64,000 bases of DNA from Laetiporus sulphureus 93-53 (GCF_001632365.1 NW_024468538.1:213903-277902), one strand, 5' to 3'. Positions 38,988 through 50,276 are shown, numbered from the stretch's first letter. Numbers and translations: made by a program. The notes: a model not told the origin generated them from the sequence alone.

Positions 38988-39389
38988 ATCCTAAGAAGGC
39001 GACCAATGCTACAAATTGGCTGCTGGATCAGAAAGTGTATTGCCAGCACCGAGAGTAAGCCAGTCGACGATTGGGAGCGCGATTATATCACCGCCAGCAC
39101 TCAATCAGCCGATCCGGTTGTAATGACGGAAAAAGATGCGAAGCCTAGTTGTCCACAAGCATCGAGATGGATTGTCTAATGCTGCAGTTTGGTGGTGGAA
39201 GTGAAGCCAGAAGTGCTACCGCTCGTAGACGCCCGTGGAAGTGGTCGCACTCAGTCCACATTATTCCATCAAATGGTTGGGACAGACGTATTCCAATCAA
39301 GCCAGTACTCTCGACGAACCATGTACACATGTGAGCAAGCGTGCTCGATGAGACAGCGCGTCAAACTGTAGTTATGGAGTCGCAGGATA
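38988..39389. other. Spacer upstream of the zinc transporter gene
   Basis: 402 bp between two minus-strand genes: the 3' end of SURF6 and the promoter of the zinc transporter. No open frame here has a family motif, and I see no clear TATA box. Confidence 0.45.
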
Positions 39390-40889
39390 CTACTTCTTAC
39401 CCTTACCAAACGACTTGCCCTCGAAACCCGGCCGACTCTTGCCCTTTGTCTTCACGCCCTTACGCTTATCATTCCTCCTCTCGCTGCGCGTCGCGATGTT
39501 GTCCGCGCGCTTCTTCTGCTTGGCGGCCATTGTCGTCTCAACTTGCTCCTTGCGCTCGTCCCTGCGCATTCATCAGTCAAACATGTTTTACATCATAGAA
39601 ATAGACAGCGAATACGCACCAGGCTTTCTTGCTCTTTTGCTTCGTTTTCTCCTTTCGTTTCGTTGCCTTCTTTAGCCGAGCCTCATCGTCGTGTACCTTG
39701 ACACCCTCCATTCGCGCCTCCGCCTTTTCCCATTTCTCGCGCTCCTCAATCGCTTTGCGCTTCTCCTCCGGCATCGCTGCTAGCCTTTCCTTGCGTGCTG
39801 CAAGCTGTTCCAATGCCTGAGCAGGATTTGAGACCGTCTTGAGGCGGTCCGCCTTCTTGCTCGGATTACCGGTGACCGCAGAGAATGCGACGGTGGCATA
39901 CTTCGACTTGGGATCTTGTGATGGACCTGAATTCGACGATGAGCCTTGATCCGGAACTAGTAATTGCGTCTGATATCATTATCATCATTAGCATATTCCT
40001 ATTCCGCTCGGAATGCAATTATTCTGCGAGTTGGTTCGTACCTTCGTCTGCGGTCCCTTGTGCTTCTCCTTTTCCTTTTCCTTATCCGTTCCTTTCTTTC
40101 CCTTAATCTCCTCCTCACGCTTGATCTTCTCCTTCGTCTCCTTCCTCCGCCGCTCTCTCATCGCCGCCCGTTGCTTCCGTCGCTCCTCCAGCAGCTCGTC
40201 CCTGCTCCCTGCCTCCCCATCACCGCCATCTCCCCTCCCTCCGCGCCGTAGCTCCGCCATCCTTGCGTGCAGCTTTTCTCTGAGTGCCTCGATGCTGCCC
40301 GACTCGGACATTGGCACCAGGGTTTGCGTTGGCCGTTCGTCTGCGTCGGAAGCGGAACCGTCGACGTCGACATCGACAATCACGTCCACGTCCATAGCAT
40401 CTCCATCAGAAGCCAGGCCTTGCGTGGCTGCGTCTGCCTTTCGCTTGCCCTTACTCTTCTTGCTTGAACCACTCTGCTCCGCCGCTTGCAGAGATTCATT
40501 TTGAATGTCGATGACGGTCTTATTATTGGCGGGGTCAAGCTGCGGTTGCACATCAGACTTCGATTACTATGGAGCCGGACGCATGTATGCTTACCTTTTC
40601 TTTTTTGGCCTTTTTCGATGCCTCTTTGATTGCTTGCTTCGGTGCCTTCTGCTTTTTGCTGTTCTTCTGGTATTTAGATGCTATCTGTTGCGTGAAGTCG
40701 CATTGCAGGGTAAGATACAGCATATAGCATCAAAATATACTCGGCAGGGGAGTACCATCGCCGACTTGCCTGCTCTTCCGAATCGTCCTGCATCAAATAG
40801 TACTTTGCAGGGATGAGCTTGAGCAGTGTCTCGAAAGTAGCATTGTGCTTCTCTAGTGAGCTCCGCAGCGTAAGTGTCGATGTAGACAT
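39390..40889 (-). CDS. SURF6/Rrp14-type nucleolar ribosome-biogenesis protein
   Basis: The product starts MSTSTLTLRSSLEKHNATFE followed by LLKLIPAKYYLMQDDSEEQ, the conserved N-terminal block of Rrp14 (HNxxFxxLLxLIPAKYY). A Lys-rich linker and acidic part (DAMDVDVIVDVDVDGSASDA) follow. The SURF6 domain then begins at SGSIEALREKLHARMAELRR and continues with long charged helices (EERRKQRAAMRERRRKETKE), KYATVAFSAVTGNPSKK, QALEQLAARKERLAAMPEEK and WDERKEQVETTMAAKQKKRA, ending in a basic tail GFEGKSFGKGKK that can serve as nucleolar signal. Rrp14 acts in early 40S and 60S pre-ribosome assembly in yeast. Four or five exons, about 430 residues. Divergent from the PTPA gene, with 185 bp between starts. 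Confidence 0.92.
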
Positions 40890-41074
40890 TCTCAAGAGCT
40901 ATCGAGAACCAGCAATGCTAGAGAACACAACCGAGAAGGATTGTCCGGCCAAAGCTCGACTTGATAGGACTTGATAGACAGAGCTGCATTCGCGGGCGCT
41001 AGATTAGCGCTAGATGTCTGCTGAGTCGGGCGCTTAGCGCCCGATTGGCGTCATTAATTTCACCGACGACCACC
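40890..41074. promoter_or_regulatory. Bidirectional SURF6/PTPA promoter with two hairpin-like palindromes
   Basis: 185 bp between divergent start codons. It has two perfect inverted repeats: GCGCTA-GAT-TAGCGC at 40996-41010 and CGGGCGC-TTA-GCGCCCG at 41027-41043. The second is directly followed by GATTGG (41043-41048), which is a CCAAT box read on the other strand. Such palindromes could bind a dimeric factor or form the basal initiating region; this role is inference. Confidence 0.55.
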
Positions 41075-42835
41075 ATGTCATTCTGTATCCCGCGCAAAGT
41101 TATCCTCACGAAGGAACACCTCGAGCACTTCCAGAACTCGCAAACCCACAAGGACATTGTATCGTATATCGAGACACTCAACGAGGCCGTGGTCGGCGTG
41201 CAGCTGACCGATCAGTGCACCGAGTCTCCCGTGCGTGAGTGACGTCCCGTTTGCGTGGTTGGAGGCTCACAAAGTCGCTGGGACGCAGGGTGTGCGAGCG
41301 ATCGTTGGCGTGCTTGATGAGGTGGAGAAGATTGCTAAGGCCACGCCGCCCGTGGACAATAAGGCGTCGCGCTTTGGGAATCCCGCATTCAGGACGTTTT
41401 ATGACAAGGTTGCTGAGGTGCGTTGCCTTACTCGTAGCAACGAAGAGACCGTTTTTTCCCTGGACAAAATGCATTCTGGATGAATTAGAAAGTGGAATCT
41501 TTTCCAATGAATCTTATCGAGCAACCATGATTGATGAAAGGGGTGTTTGTGCCTGCGCGAGGCCTCGATATTGCTGAAATAGGACAGGGACGAATACCCG
41601 ACCTTGCAAATATAGCATGAAACACGGCATGTATGCGCACGTATCCTATGCCTTTCCTCTGGCGAAAAAACGGTCCCCTCGTGAATTGATGGCACGATCG
41701 TTAAGCTAACCTATGAGGAGGTAGGCTGCACCATCTCTGCATACGAAGTTGCCCGGCTTGTCTCAGCAGGCGATACCCGAGCTTGCTGTGTACTTTGGTG
41801 AATCATGGGGCAACCGAACAAGGATTGACTACGGAAGCGGCATGGAGCTGAACTTTCTGTGCTGGCTGTACGTCCCATCTCGGCTCGCATTTTGTGGTCG
41901 TGCTCAATACAGGTTGGTGTAGCATTTGCCTTGAGCGGTTAGGGATTGTGCAAGAAAGCGATCACGTTGCGCTTGTGATCCGAGTACTTTGGAGGTGATT
42001 ATGCGATGTTCTCCTTCACATGCTCAGTTGCTCATGTCTTGTATGACAGATATCTGCAAGTTATGCGAGTGTTGCAATCGACCTACTGGTTGGAGCCTGC
42101 AGGTTCGCACGGCGTCTGGGGCCTGGACGACTACCATTTCCTGCCCTTTTTGTTTGGGTCTGCGCAACTGCGAGGTGCGTGGCTGGTATGCAGGATTCCT
42201 GGGTCGCTTTTTCATCGGGCATTATAGGACATAAGTACATCAAGCCCAAGGCAATCCACGATAGCGAAATCGTGGACGAGTATGCGAAGCACTACCTGTA
42301 CTTTGCATGCATCAAATTCATTAACCAGGCAGGTCATACGACCGATCGTCGAGCCGATGACTCACCGTGTCTTGCGCCTTCTCTTGACAGGTGAAGACGG
42401 CCTCGCTACGGTGGCATTCGCCCATGCTTGATGACATCTCTGCCGTGCGTTACGACCGTGTCTTCTATCCCACGCATGTTGTCACAGCGCGGCTTCCTGC
42501 AGGTAAGGACGTGGGACAAGGTGAACTCGGGCATGATCAAGATGTATCTCGCGGAGGTGCTCGGAAAGCTGCCGGTCATGCAGCACTTTCTCTTTGGATC
42601 GATTCTTTCGTGGGACGGCCCAATGCCCCCGCCGCGGAGCGAGGTCGAGGAAGACGACGCGCACTTGGGCCACGCGCACCCAGACCTCGGGGGCGCTGGC
42701 CAGCGCGAGGTGGGGTGGGGCGACTGCTGTGGAATACCTGTGCCGTCTGTGTTCGGGGCGGCCGCCGCAGAGAAGAGCAAGGAGTCAGGCGGGAGGCTGT
42801 CAGGACCAGGGATCAGAGCGGTTCCGTTTGACTGA
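41075..42835 (+). CDS. PP2A phosphatase activator PTPA (peptidyl-prolyl isomerase)
   Basis: Starts [20 protein letters not shown]. Spliced parts: [148 protein letters not shown], and [20 protein letters not shown] followed by [11 protein letters not shown]. These are the family signatures of PTPA/Rrd, including GNxxRIDYGxGHE-like (here GMELNF, with Met for His), WGLDDYxFLPF and HFLFG. PTPA loads metal and activates the PP2A catalytic subunit, and has prolyl isomerase activity. The acidic C-terminal tail ([16 protein letters not shown]) resembles the Rrd2 type. The second intron, 307 nt (41418-41724), is much longer than others here. About 400 residues. Confidence 0.92.
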
Positions 42836-43292
42836 ACTGGTGTGTAATGTACTGATAGTCAGTGATAGAAGACCCGCAGACTGTACATGTAATATTAATG
42901 GTATCATCTCGAGGTCCACTGGATCCATGTTTGAAAGCTGCATTCCGATATGAGTATGTAAGTGACAAATGCACGGCTGCCGATAGGCTGGTGATGCGTG
43001 ACGAAGTGCAACCGATCGCGACGCGCCTCGCGTGACCGTGTGTCAGTGGCCATCCCAGACTCGCGTCAGGCTGAAGGAGACCCCCAAGATTAAGCGACTA
43101 CCTGCCTCAATGCGGCATATATGCGTGTCCTCGAGCCCATCTTCCCGCGGCCCCTCCAGATAAAAGGTGGACGTCTATTGCCGGAAGCCCTACGGAACCC
43201 TTCCCGGCGCACGTTGGTTAGTCTTTGCATTCTTAATTGCTTTGCGTGCTACTTTGCTCACACTGGCATGTGGCAGACTTCTCCTCTCGAGA
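42836..43292 (+). promoter_or_regulatory. Promoter and leader of the first multicopper oxidase gene
   Basis: No gene. From about 42962 this region is alignable with that upstream of the second oxidase copy (from about 46545), e.g. GATAGGCTGGTGATGCG and CGCGCCTCGCGTGA in both. The place of the TATA box reads GATAAAA at 43159-43165, where copy 2 has TATAAAA. A 31-33 nt stretch in the leader (about 43237-43270) is absent from copy 2. The leader contains a short open frame in front of the start codon. Confidence 0.6.
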
Positions 43293-46114
43293 ATGATGCC
43301 AAGGCTGGTACCTGAAGAGTTCACTTGGAGAGCTTGGTGCGATATGCTCCTGTCACTCGTATATGGGACGCTCAAGGGCGCTCCGCTAACTCTTTATGCA
43401 GGGCCGCACAGTCTGCAGGATACAGACGCGTCTCAACTTCCGAGGAGGGTGTGATGGCCTCGGACAGCTCCAGTGCACATGCTTTCAAGGAGTCCTTGTC
43501 GAAGGAGGACGTTGTGCTTACCGCGCCTCGACGGAGACCGACATGGCGACGCGTTCTGTTCCTTGTCATTGTCGTCGCGACTACTGCGCTCATCTCCTTT
43601 GGGCTCGCCCTTGGACTTGGGCTTGGGCTGGGCCTGCGGAGCCATCACTCGTCTGGCATTTCTTCCTCGGGCAACGCGACCGATGACATGGTAGCGGTCC
43701 AGAAAATGGATTCCGCCGCATATTTTATGGGCATGAATATGGTCGACGAGACTACAACGACTAGATATTATGATTTTGTTGTGGAGGAGGGGACAGGTGC
43801 CCCGGATGGTGTCGAAAAGACCATGCTTGTTGTCAACGGTGAGTCAATGCAATGTTTGTGACCGTCTTCCGTGTTGATGTTTTTGTCAAGGACTCTACCC
43901 TGGACCGACGATCGAGGCAAACACCGGAGATCGAATCATTGTGAACGTAACGAACAAAATGGTCAATGCCACGTATGCTTTTGCCATCCGTGCATCCTCC
44001 GGAGTCATGTTCACTTATGATGTTACAGGGCCATTCACTGGCACGGCTTGTATCAGTAAGTTCTGTTGATCCTTGCATGTGCACCATCTTCACTCACAAG
44101 TGTGGCGCAGAAACGGCACGAATTATTACGACGGTACCGCCGGAATTACGCAGGTACAGTTAGGGCTGCGCGCTTCGTTCCCCACTAACCAATATCCACC
44201 GTGACAGTGTGGTATTCCACCTGGCGAATCTATGGTGTATAACTTCACGGTAAGTGCCTTGTCGTCTGGGGAAGAGCGTCATTTCTGACTTGCCGCACAG
44301 ATCGACAACGGTTGGGTGGGTAGTACTTGGTGGCATTCCCGTAGGTGTGCGTGATGCATTTTTGACAAGACGCTAAAGATAAGATAGATTATGGCACCCA
44401 ATATGTAGACGGGATAACTGGTGCTCGTGAGTAGTCGCACTCTCCGTTGAACTCGTCTCGTTACTCACTCGTGCGCAGTGGTTGTCCATGGCAAGGACGA
44501 GGAGGTTCCTTCTTACGACGAGGACCTCGTAATACAGATCTCGGATCTGTACCATGGGTTCTCCACGGATCTTCTAGAATACTACTTTATTGTAAGCTAT
44601 ACCGATTGCTCGTATCCTCGTCGAGTTGCCACTGAACTTATCGCTTGTAGCCAGGCGGTATCGATGGTACTCCCGGAAATGAACCGGTACCTGACGGAGG
44701 TACCATCAATGGCGTTGGTCAATATGGCTCGCACAACACCTCTTTCTTCAATTTTACTCTCGAAACGTAAGCGTCCAATCGAGATCCGTTTGGAGCTCAG
44801 TTTTGATAATACCCTACTTCAGTGATAAGACGTACCGCCTTCGTCTCATCAATCCGGGCACCTTCGTGGCGATGGAGTTTTCCGTGGACAATCACACGCT
44901 CATGGTCATTGAGGCGGATGGCACTGCCGTCGACCCGGTTGAGGTGTCTAGTGTCTCCGTCGCCGTCGCGCAGCGGTACAGCGTGCTACTCCGAACGAAC
45001 CAGACGGCGGGGGCGTACTGGATGCGCGCCGCGCTGGACCAGACCGCATTCACCTACGACAACCCAGGATGCCAGACGGAGATCCGGGGTGTGATGCGCT
45101 ACGGGGTGGACGATGATGCTATGCCCGATATCGAGCTGCTGGACAATGCGCCGAGTTTGCCGAGCGGTGCCCCGGGTACGCTCGACACGGCAAACCTCGT
45201 ACCTGTCGGTGGAGGCCCGGCGCCGGAGCCTACGTTGTGCGCTTCCTTTGCGTTTGTATGGGTGGCGAGTGCTGATGGTGTCATAGCTCGACGTACTTCA
45301 CCATTTCGATGCAGTACCCTGAGGGCGGGGACTACTATTCACGTTACCTCGCCTTTATTAACAACACCGTACGTTCACCTATTCTCTTCTTTCTTCACCC
45401 TGTTGTATTCACTACGAATCCAGTCCTGGGAGCCCCTCAACACCACCTCAAGTCTTTTCGCGCACCTCGGGAACTCCACCAGTGACGGGTCCGCAGACTT
45501 CTCCGGTTCACAGCTCATCACGACTGTCAACGAGATTGCGACAGTAGAGATGATCATTGACAACCTCGACGATGGCGATCATCCGTTCCATTTGCACGGC
45601 TACAAGGTACGTCTTCACGCATCTCTGATGATGAATGTTGTTGTCGACCTTTGGTCGGATCCCGGTAGTTCTGGATCATGGCTTCTGGCGATGGCAGGTA
45701 CGAAGGGCAGAGCGTGAATAACACCGCGCCGATGGAGTGAGTTGCCATCGTTTGATTGACTAGCGAGAGCGAGATTTGATCAAATTGATGTTCGACAGTC
45801 GGGATACGGTTGTCATTCCCGCTTATAGCTGGATGATCCTCCGTTTTGTGGCTGACAATCCGGGATACTGGGCATTCCACTGTCGTACGTGACCTTCATT
45901 TTCTCAACCGGTCTGCGTTGCTCACGAGTCGTTACGGCAGATATCGAGTGGCATATGGTAAGTAGTCGTGTTTGCAACTTTTGTTTCTTCAGTCAATAGC
46001 TCATTCGGCCTCCTGTAGGCTGCTGGACTACTGTTTCAGTTCAATGTGCTGCCGGCTCAAAGTCAGAAGTTCGAGATTCCGCAGTATATGATAGACCAGT
46101 GTTCGCGCCAATGA
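43293..46114 (+). CDS. Membrane-anchored multicopper oxidase, copy 1 (laccase-like)
   Basis: Exon 1 (43293-43336) gives MMPRLVPEEFTWRAW; a 65 nt intron (GTGCGA...TGCAG) joins it in frame to AAQSAGYRRVSTSEEGV. Then comes a basic-flanked hydrophobic segment (RRPTWRRVLFLVIVVATTAL, about residues 55-85) without a cleavage site, so a type II membrane anchor with the catalytic part outside. All four copper motifs are intact after splicing: HWHGLYQ, TWWHSHYGTQYVDG, HPFHLHGYKFW and HCHIEWHMAAGLL. The residue ten after the Cys is Leu, so the type 1 copper lacks an axial Met. N-glycosylation sites are many. The family oxidises phenols, ascorbate-like compounds or Fe(II) with O2. Iron-binding residues of Fet3 cannot be assigned and no Ftr1 permease is adjacent, so substrate is open. 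About 620 residues, some 13 exons. Copy 2 follows in tandem. Confidence 0.88.
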
Positions 46115-46836
46115 CTGGCGGAGACCGCTATTTTGATACTGTCTGATTACGAGACTAGATGCTCTCCGACACAGCTCCGCCATTCTCAGCTCGAATGGAC
46201 CTTCTAAACCTTCCTTATTTGGATATAATTCTTGTTCTGGCAGCCACTCACTCTTTATGCTCCTTCCAGAGAACACAGGGCTGCCGCAATATACGTCGGC
46301 TTCTGTCAACATAGAGTTCACATATACAAAACCAACTTGAGAACCTCATGCGACCATGTTCAGCCATACGAGCGAGCGAGCCTCGAGAAAGCGTCAAAAT
46401 GGGGCTCTTCACTGTAAGTACTCATACCGTATGCCAGCAACATGCGATGTCAAAGATCTGAACAGGCAGCGTTGGCTATAATACTTGCATGTACATTGTG
46501 TGAATGTTTCAGATTTTTGAACGCGGTATTCAGGCAGGAAAGACATGACTGACAGATGAGCGGCTGCTGATAGGCTGGTGATGCGGTGACGCGCCTCGCG
46601 TGATCGTGAATTGATATGTCAGTGGCCACTGGCCATACCAGACTCGCGTCAGGACTCAGGCGAGAAGGGCCTGCCTCAATGCATCGGCATATATGCGTGT
46701 CCTCGCGCCCATCTTCCCGCGGCCCCTCGAGCCTATAAAAGGTGGTCGTCTATTGCCGGAACCCCTACGGAACCCTTCCCGGCGCACGTTGGTTAGTCTT
46801 TGCATTCTTACTGTGGCAGACTTCTCCTCTCGAAGA
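46115..46836 (+). promoter_or_regulatory. Spacer and promoter of the second multicopper oxidase gene
   Basis: Similarity between the two oxidase units continues past the stop codons through GGCGGAGACCGCTATTTT, to about 46133 (copy 1) and 49658 (copy 2), then breaks off. The following 400 bp show nothing I recognise. From about 46545 the stretch is the duplicated promoter, with a canonical TATAAAA box at 46734-46740, 97 nt upstream of the start codon, and a leader of about 70 nt. Confidence 0.6.
46734..46740 (+). promoter_or_regulatory. TATA box of multicopper oxidase copy 2
   Basis: Sequence CCTATAAAAGG placed 97 nt before the predicted ATG. Its equivalent in copy 1 reads CCAGATAAAAGG (43159-43165), so the canonical TATAAA has been altered in one copy. 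Confidence 0.7.
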
Positions 46837-49639
46837 ATGATGCCGAGGCTGGTACCTGAAGAATTCACTTGGAGAGCTTGGTACGATACGCTCCTGTCAT
46901 ACGTATTTGGGACGCTCAAGGGCGCTCCGCTAACTCTTTATCCAGGGCCGCACAGTCTGCAGGATACAGACACATCTCAACTTCCGAGGAGGGTGTGGTC
47001 TCCTCCGACATTTCCGGCGCACGTGCTCTCAAGGAGTCCCCGTCGAAGGATGACATCGTGCTTACCGCGCCTCGGAGGAGACCGACGTGGCTCCGCATCC
47101 TGTTCCTTGTCATTGCCGTCATGGCTACTGCGCTCATCTCCTTTGGGCTCGGGCTTGTGTTGCGGAGCCATCACTCGTCTTCCTCGGGAAACACGACCGA
47201 TGACGTGGTAGCGGTCCAAAGAATGGATTCCGGTGCATATTTTATGAGCATGAATATGGTCGACGAAGCTACAACGACTAGATATTATGATTTTATTGTG
47301 GAGGAGGGCACAGGTGCCCCGGATGGTGTCGAAAAGACCATGCTTGTTGTCAATGGTGAGTGAACGCGCCACTTGTGACCGTCTTCCGTGTTGATATTTT
47401 TCTCAAGGACTCTACCCTGGGCCAACGATCGAGGCAAGCACCGGAGATCGAATCATTGTGAATGTGACGAACAAGATGGTCAATGCCACGTATGCTTTTG
47501 CCAGCCGTGCGTCCTCCTAAGTCATGTTCACTCATGATTTTACAGGGCCATTCACTGGCACGGCTTGTATCAGTGAGTTGTGTTGAACCTGTTCTGTACA
47601 CCATCCTCATTCACACGCATGGCTCAGAAACGGCACGAATTATTACGACGGTATCGACGGAGTTACACAGGTACAGTGATGGGAGCACGCTTGTTCCCCC
47701 GCTAACCAATATGCCACCATGACAGTGTGGTATTCCGCCTGGCGAATCTATGTTGTATAAATTCACGGTAAGTGCTTCGTAATATGCGGAAGAACACCAT
47801 TTCTGACTTTCGCATGCAGATCGACAACGATGGGGTGGGCAGTACTTGGTGGCATGCCCGTAGGTCTATGTAATGCGTCTTTTGACAAGACGCTAACGAT
47901 AAGGTAGACTATAGCACTCAATATGTAGACGGTATCACCGGTGCTCGTCAGTAGTCGCACTCTTTGCTGAACTCATCGCGTTACTCACTTGTGCGCAGTG
48001 GTCGTCCATGGCAAGGGCGAGAAGGTTCCTTCTTACGACGAGGACCTCGTAATACAGATCTCGGATCTGTACCATGGGTTCTCCACGGATCTTCTAGAGT
48101 ACTACTTCACTGTAAGCCGCACAGAATGCTCTTCTCGTCGAATTGCCATTGAACTTATCGCTTATAGCCAGGCGGTATTGACGGCACGCCCGGAAATGAA
48201 CCGGTTCCTGACGGAGGTACCATCAATGGCGTTGGTCAATATGGCTCGCACAACACTACTTTCTTCAACTTTACTCTCGAAGCGTGAGTGTCGGCTCAGG
48301 GTTCAATTGGAACTCACATTTTGATAATATCTTACTACTTCAGCGACAAGACGTATCGCTTACGTCTCATCAATCCGGGTGCCTTCGTGGCGATGGAGTT
48401 TTCTGTGGACAACCACACGCTCACGGTTATTGAAGCGGACGGCACTGCCGTCGACCCGGTTGAGGTGTCTAGCGTCTCCATCGCCGTCGCGCAGCGATAC
48501 AGCGTGCTACTCCGAACGAACCAGACGACGGGGGCGTACTGGATGCGTGCCGCACTGGACCAGACCGCATTCACCTATGATAACCCAGGATGCCAGACGG
48601 AGATCCGGGGCGTGATACGCTACGGGGTGGGCGATGATGCTATGCCCGATATCGAGCTATTGGACAATGCGCCGAGTTTGCCGAGCGATGCCCCTAGTAC
48701 GCTCGATACGGCGGACCTCGTACCTGTCGGTGGAGGCCCGGCGCCGGAGCCTACGTTGTGCGTTTTCTTTGTGTTTGTATGGGTGGCGAGTGCTGATGGT
48801 GTCATAGCTCGACGTACTTCACCATTTCGATGCAGTACCCTGAGGGCGGGGACTACTATTCGCGTTACCTCGCGTTTATTAACAACACCGTGCGCTCACC
48901 TATTCTCTTCTTTCTTCGCCCTGTTGTATTCACCACGGATGCATAGTCCTGGGAGCCCCTCAACACCACCTCGAGTCTTTACGCGCACCTCGGGAACTCC
49001 ACCAGTGACGGCTCCGCAAACTTCTCTGGTTCACAGCTCATTATGACTGTCAACGAGATTGCAACAGTAGAGATGATTGTTGACAACCTCGACGATGGCG
49101 ATCACCCGTTCCATTTGCACGGCTACAAGGTACGTCTTCACGCATCTCTGATGATGAATGTTGTTGTCGACCTTTGGTCGGATCCCGGTAGTTCTGGATC
49201 ATGGCTTCTGGCGATGGCAGGTACGAAGGGCAGAGCGTGAATAACACCGCGCCGATGGAGTGAGTTGCCATCGTTTGATTGACTAGCGAGAGCGAGATTT
49301 GATCAAATTGATGTTCGACAGTCGGGATACGGTTGTGATCCCTGCTTATAGCTGGATGATCCTCCGTTTTGTGGCTGACAATCCGGGATACTGGGCATTC
49401 CACTGCCGTACGTGACTTTAATTGTCCTAACCGCTCTGCGTTGCTCACGAGTTGTTTTCGGCAGATATCGAGTGGCATATCGTAAGTAATCGGTTTTCAA
49501 GTTTTCGTGTTCTTCAGTCGATAGCTCATTCCACCTTCTGTAGGCTGCTGGACTACTGCTCCAGTTCAACGTAATGCCGGCTCAAAGTCAGAAATTCGAG
49601 ATTCCGCAATATATGATAGACCAGTGTTCGCGGCAATGA
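46837..49639 (+). CDS. Membrane-anchored multicopper oxidase, copy 2 (laccase-like)
   Basis: Tandem paralogue of the gene just upstream, with the same exon plan and membrane anchor (WLRILFLVIAVMATALISFG), here a little shorter because a Gly-Leu run and a Ser-Gly stretch are reduced. Start MMPRLVPEEF at 46837; the first donor here is GTACGA, better than copy 1's GTGCGA, which supports this splice. Copper motifs after splicing: HWHGLYQ, TWWHAHYSTQYVDG (Ala and Ser replace Ser and Gly of copy 1), HPFHLHGYKFW and HCHIEWHIAAGLL with axial Leu. One donor has changed from GTGAGT to GTCAGT (near 47947), which may lower its splicing. The gene keeps an open frame and is likely active. It has the TATA box that copy 1 lacks. 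About 610 residues. Substrate unknown. Confidence 0.87.
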
Positions 49640-50276
49640 CCGGCGGAGACCGCTATTTTCAAGGTTCCACATGTCAGAGTGCTTTGACCGTATCGGATAA
49701 AATTATTTGCGCATGGTGCTCAAATGTATTTGGTGCAGTTTGAATTAGTGTGTAATCCAAGGGTGTCTATATAGCTATATGTTCAATGTACTAGTGCTAC
49801 TACATAGGCCGAAAGCCTTTAGATCATATGCTCGGCGGCCGCATTCGCATACACGTTCAAATTCAGTGTCCACGGCACAGTTCCTATGGGTATGCGGCTC
49901 CTGGCTGACGCTTTGATCTTACATACCGAGAGAATCTTCCGAGCCGCTCGTAGGGCTCGCCGCGCCCAATGAGTGGTGCGCGATATGCTCATCATGCGGG
50001 CAATGCTCTTGGCTTAGCACGTTCGTGACATTCTGCTCCGTGGTCGAGATCATTAATCCTCTCTCGACACAACGCAATCAAAACGGATCTTCGAGGGATA
50101 CTGACTGACATGTCTTGCCATTCTGTGTGCCTTGTGCACGAGATCATCATCGCCGCGCCTTCTGCCATAATTGGCGTGAAAGCGGAAACGCATAAATTGG
50201 ACGGGGTGCGTTGCTTCCGCCTGGCTTGGCGCACTTCATCCTCTGAGTGCTCCTTTGTCACCTACATAGTTAGAAT
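49640..50276. other. Spacer between oxidase copy 2 and phosphatase
   Basis: 637 bp. Duplicated oxidase sequence ends at about 49658; the rest holds the oxidase terminator region and the phosphatase promoter. No open frame with a family motif and no obvious TATA box near 50277. Confidence 0.45.

Noticed and set aside
43121..43454. Open frame upstream of and overlapping oxidase copy 1 (MRVLEPIFPRPL...), and its counterpart in copy 2, as an alternative N-terminus.
   Set aside because: It is in another frame from the oxidase after the first splice, and it runs across the TATA box and leader. The MMPRLVPEEF start with the GTGCGA/GTACGA intron gives the correct frame in both copies.
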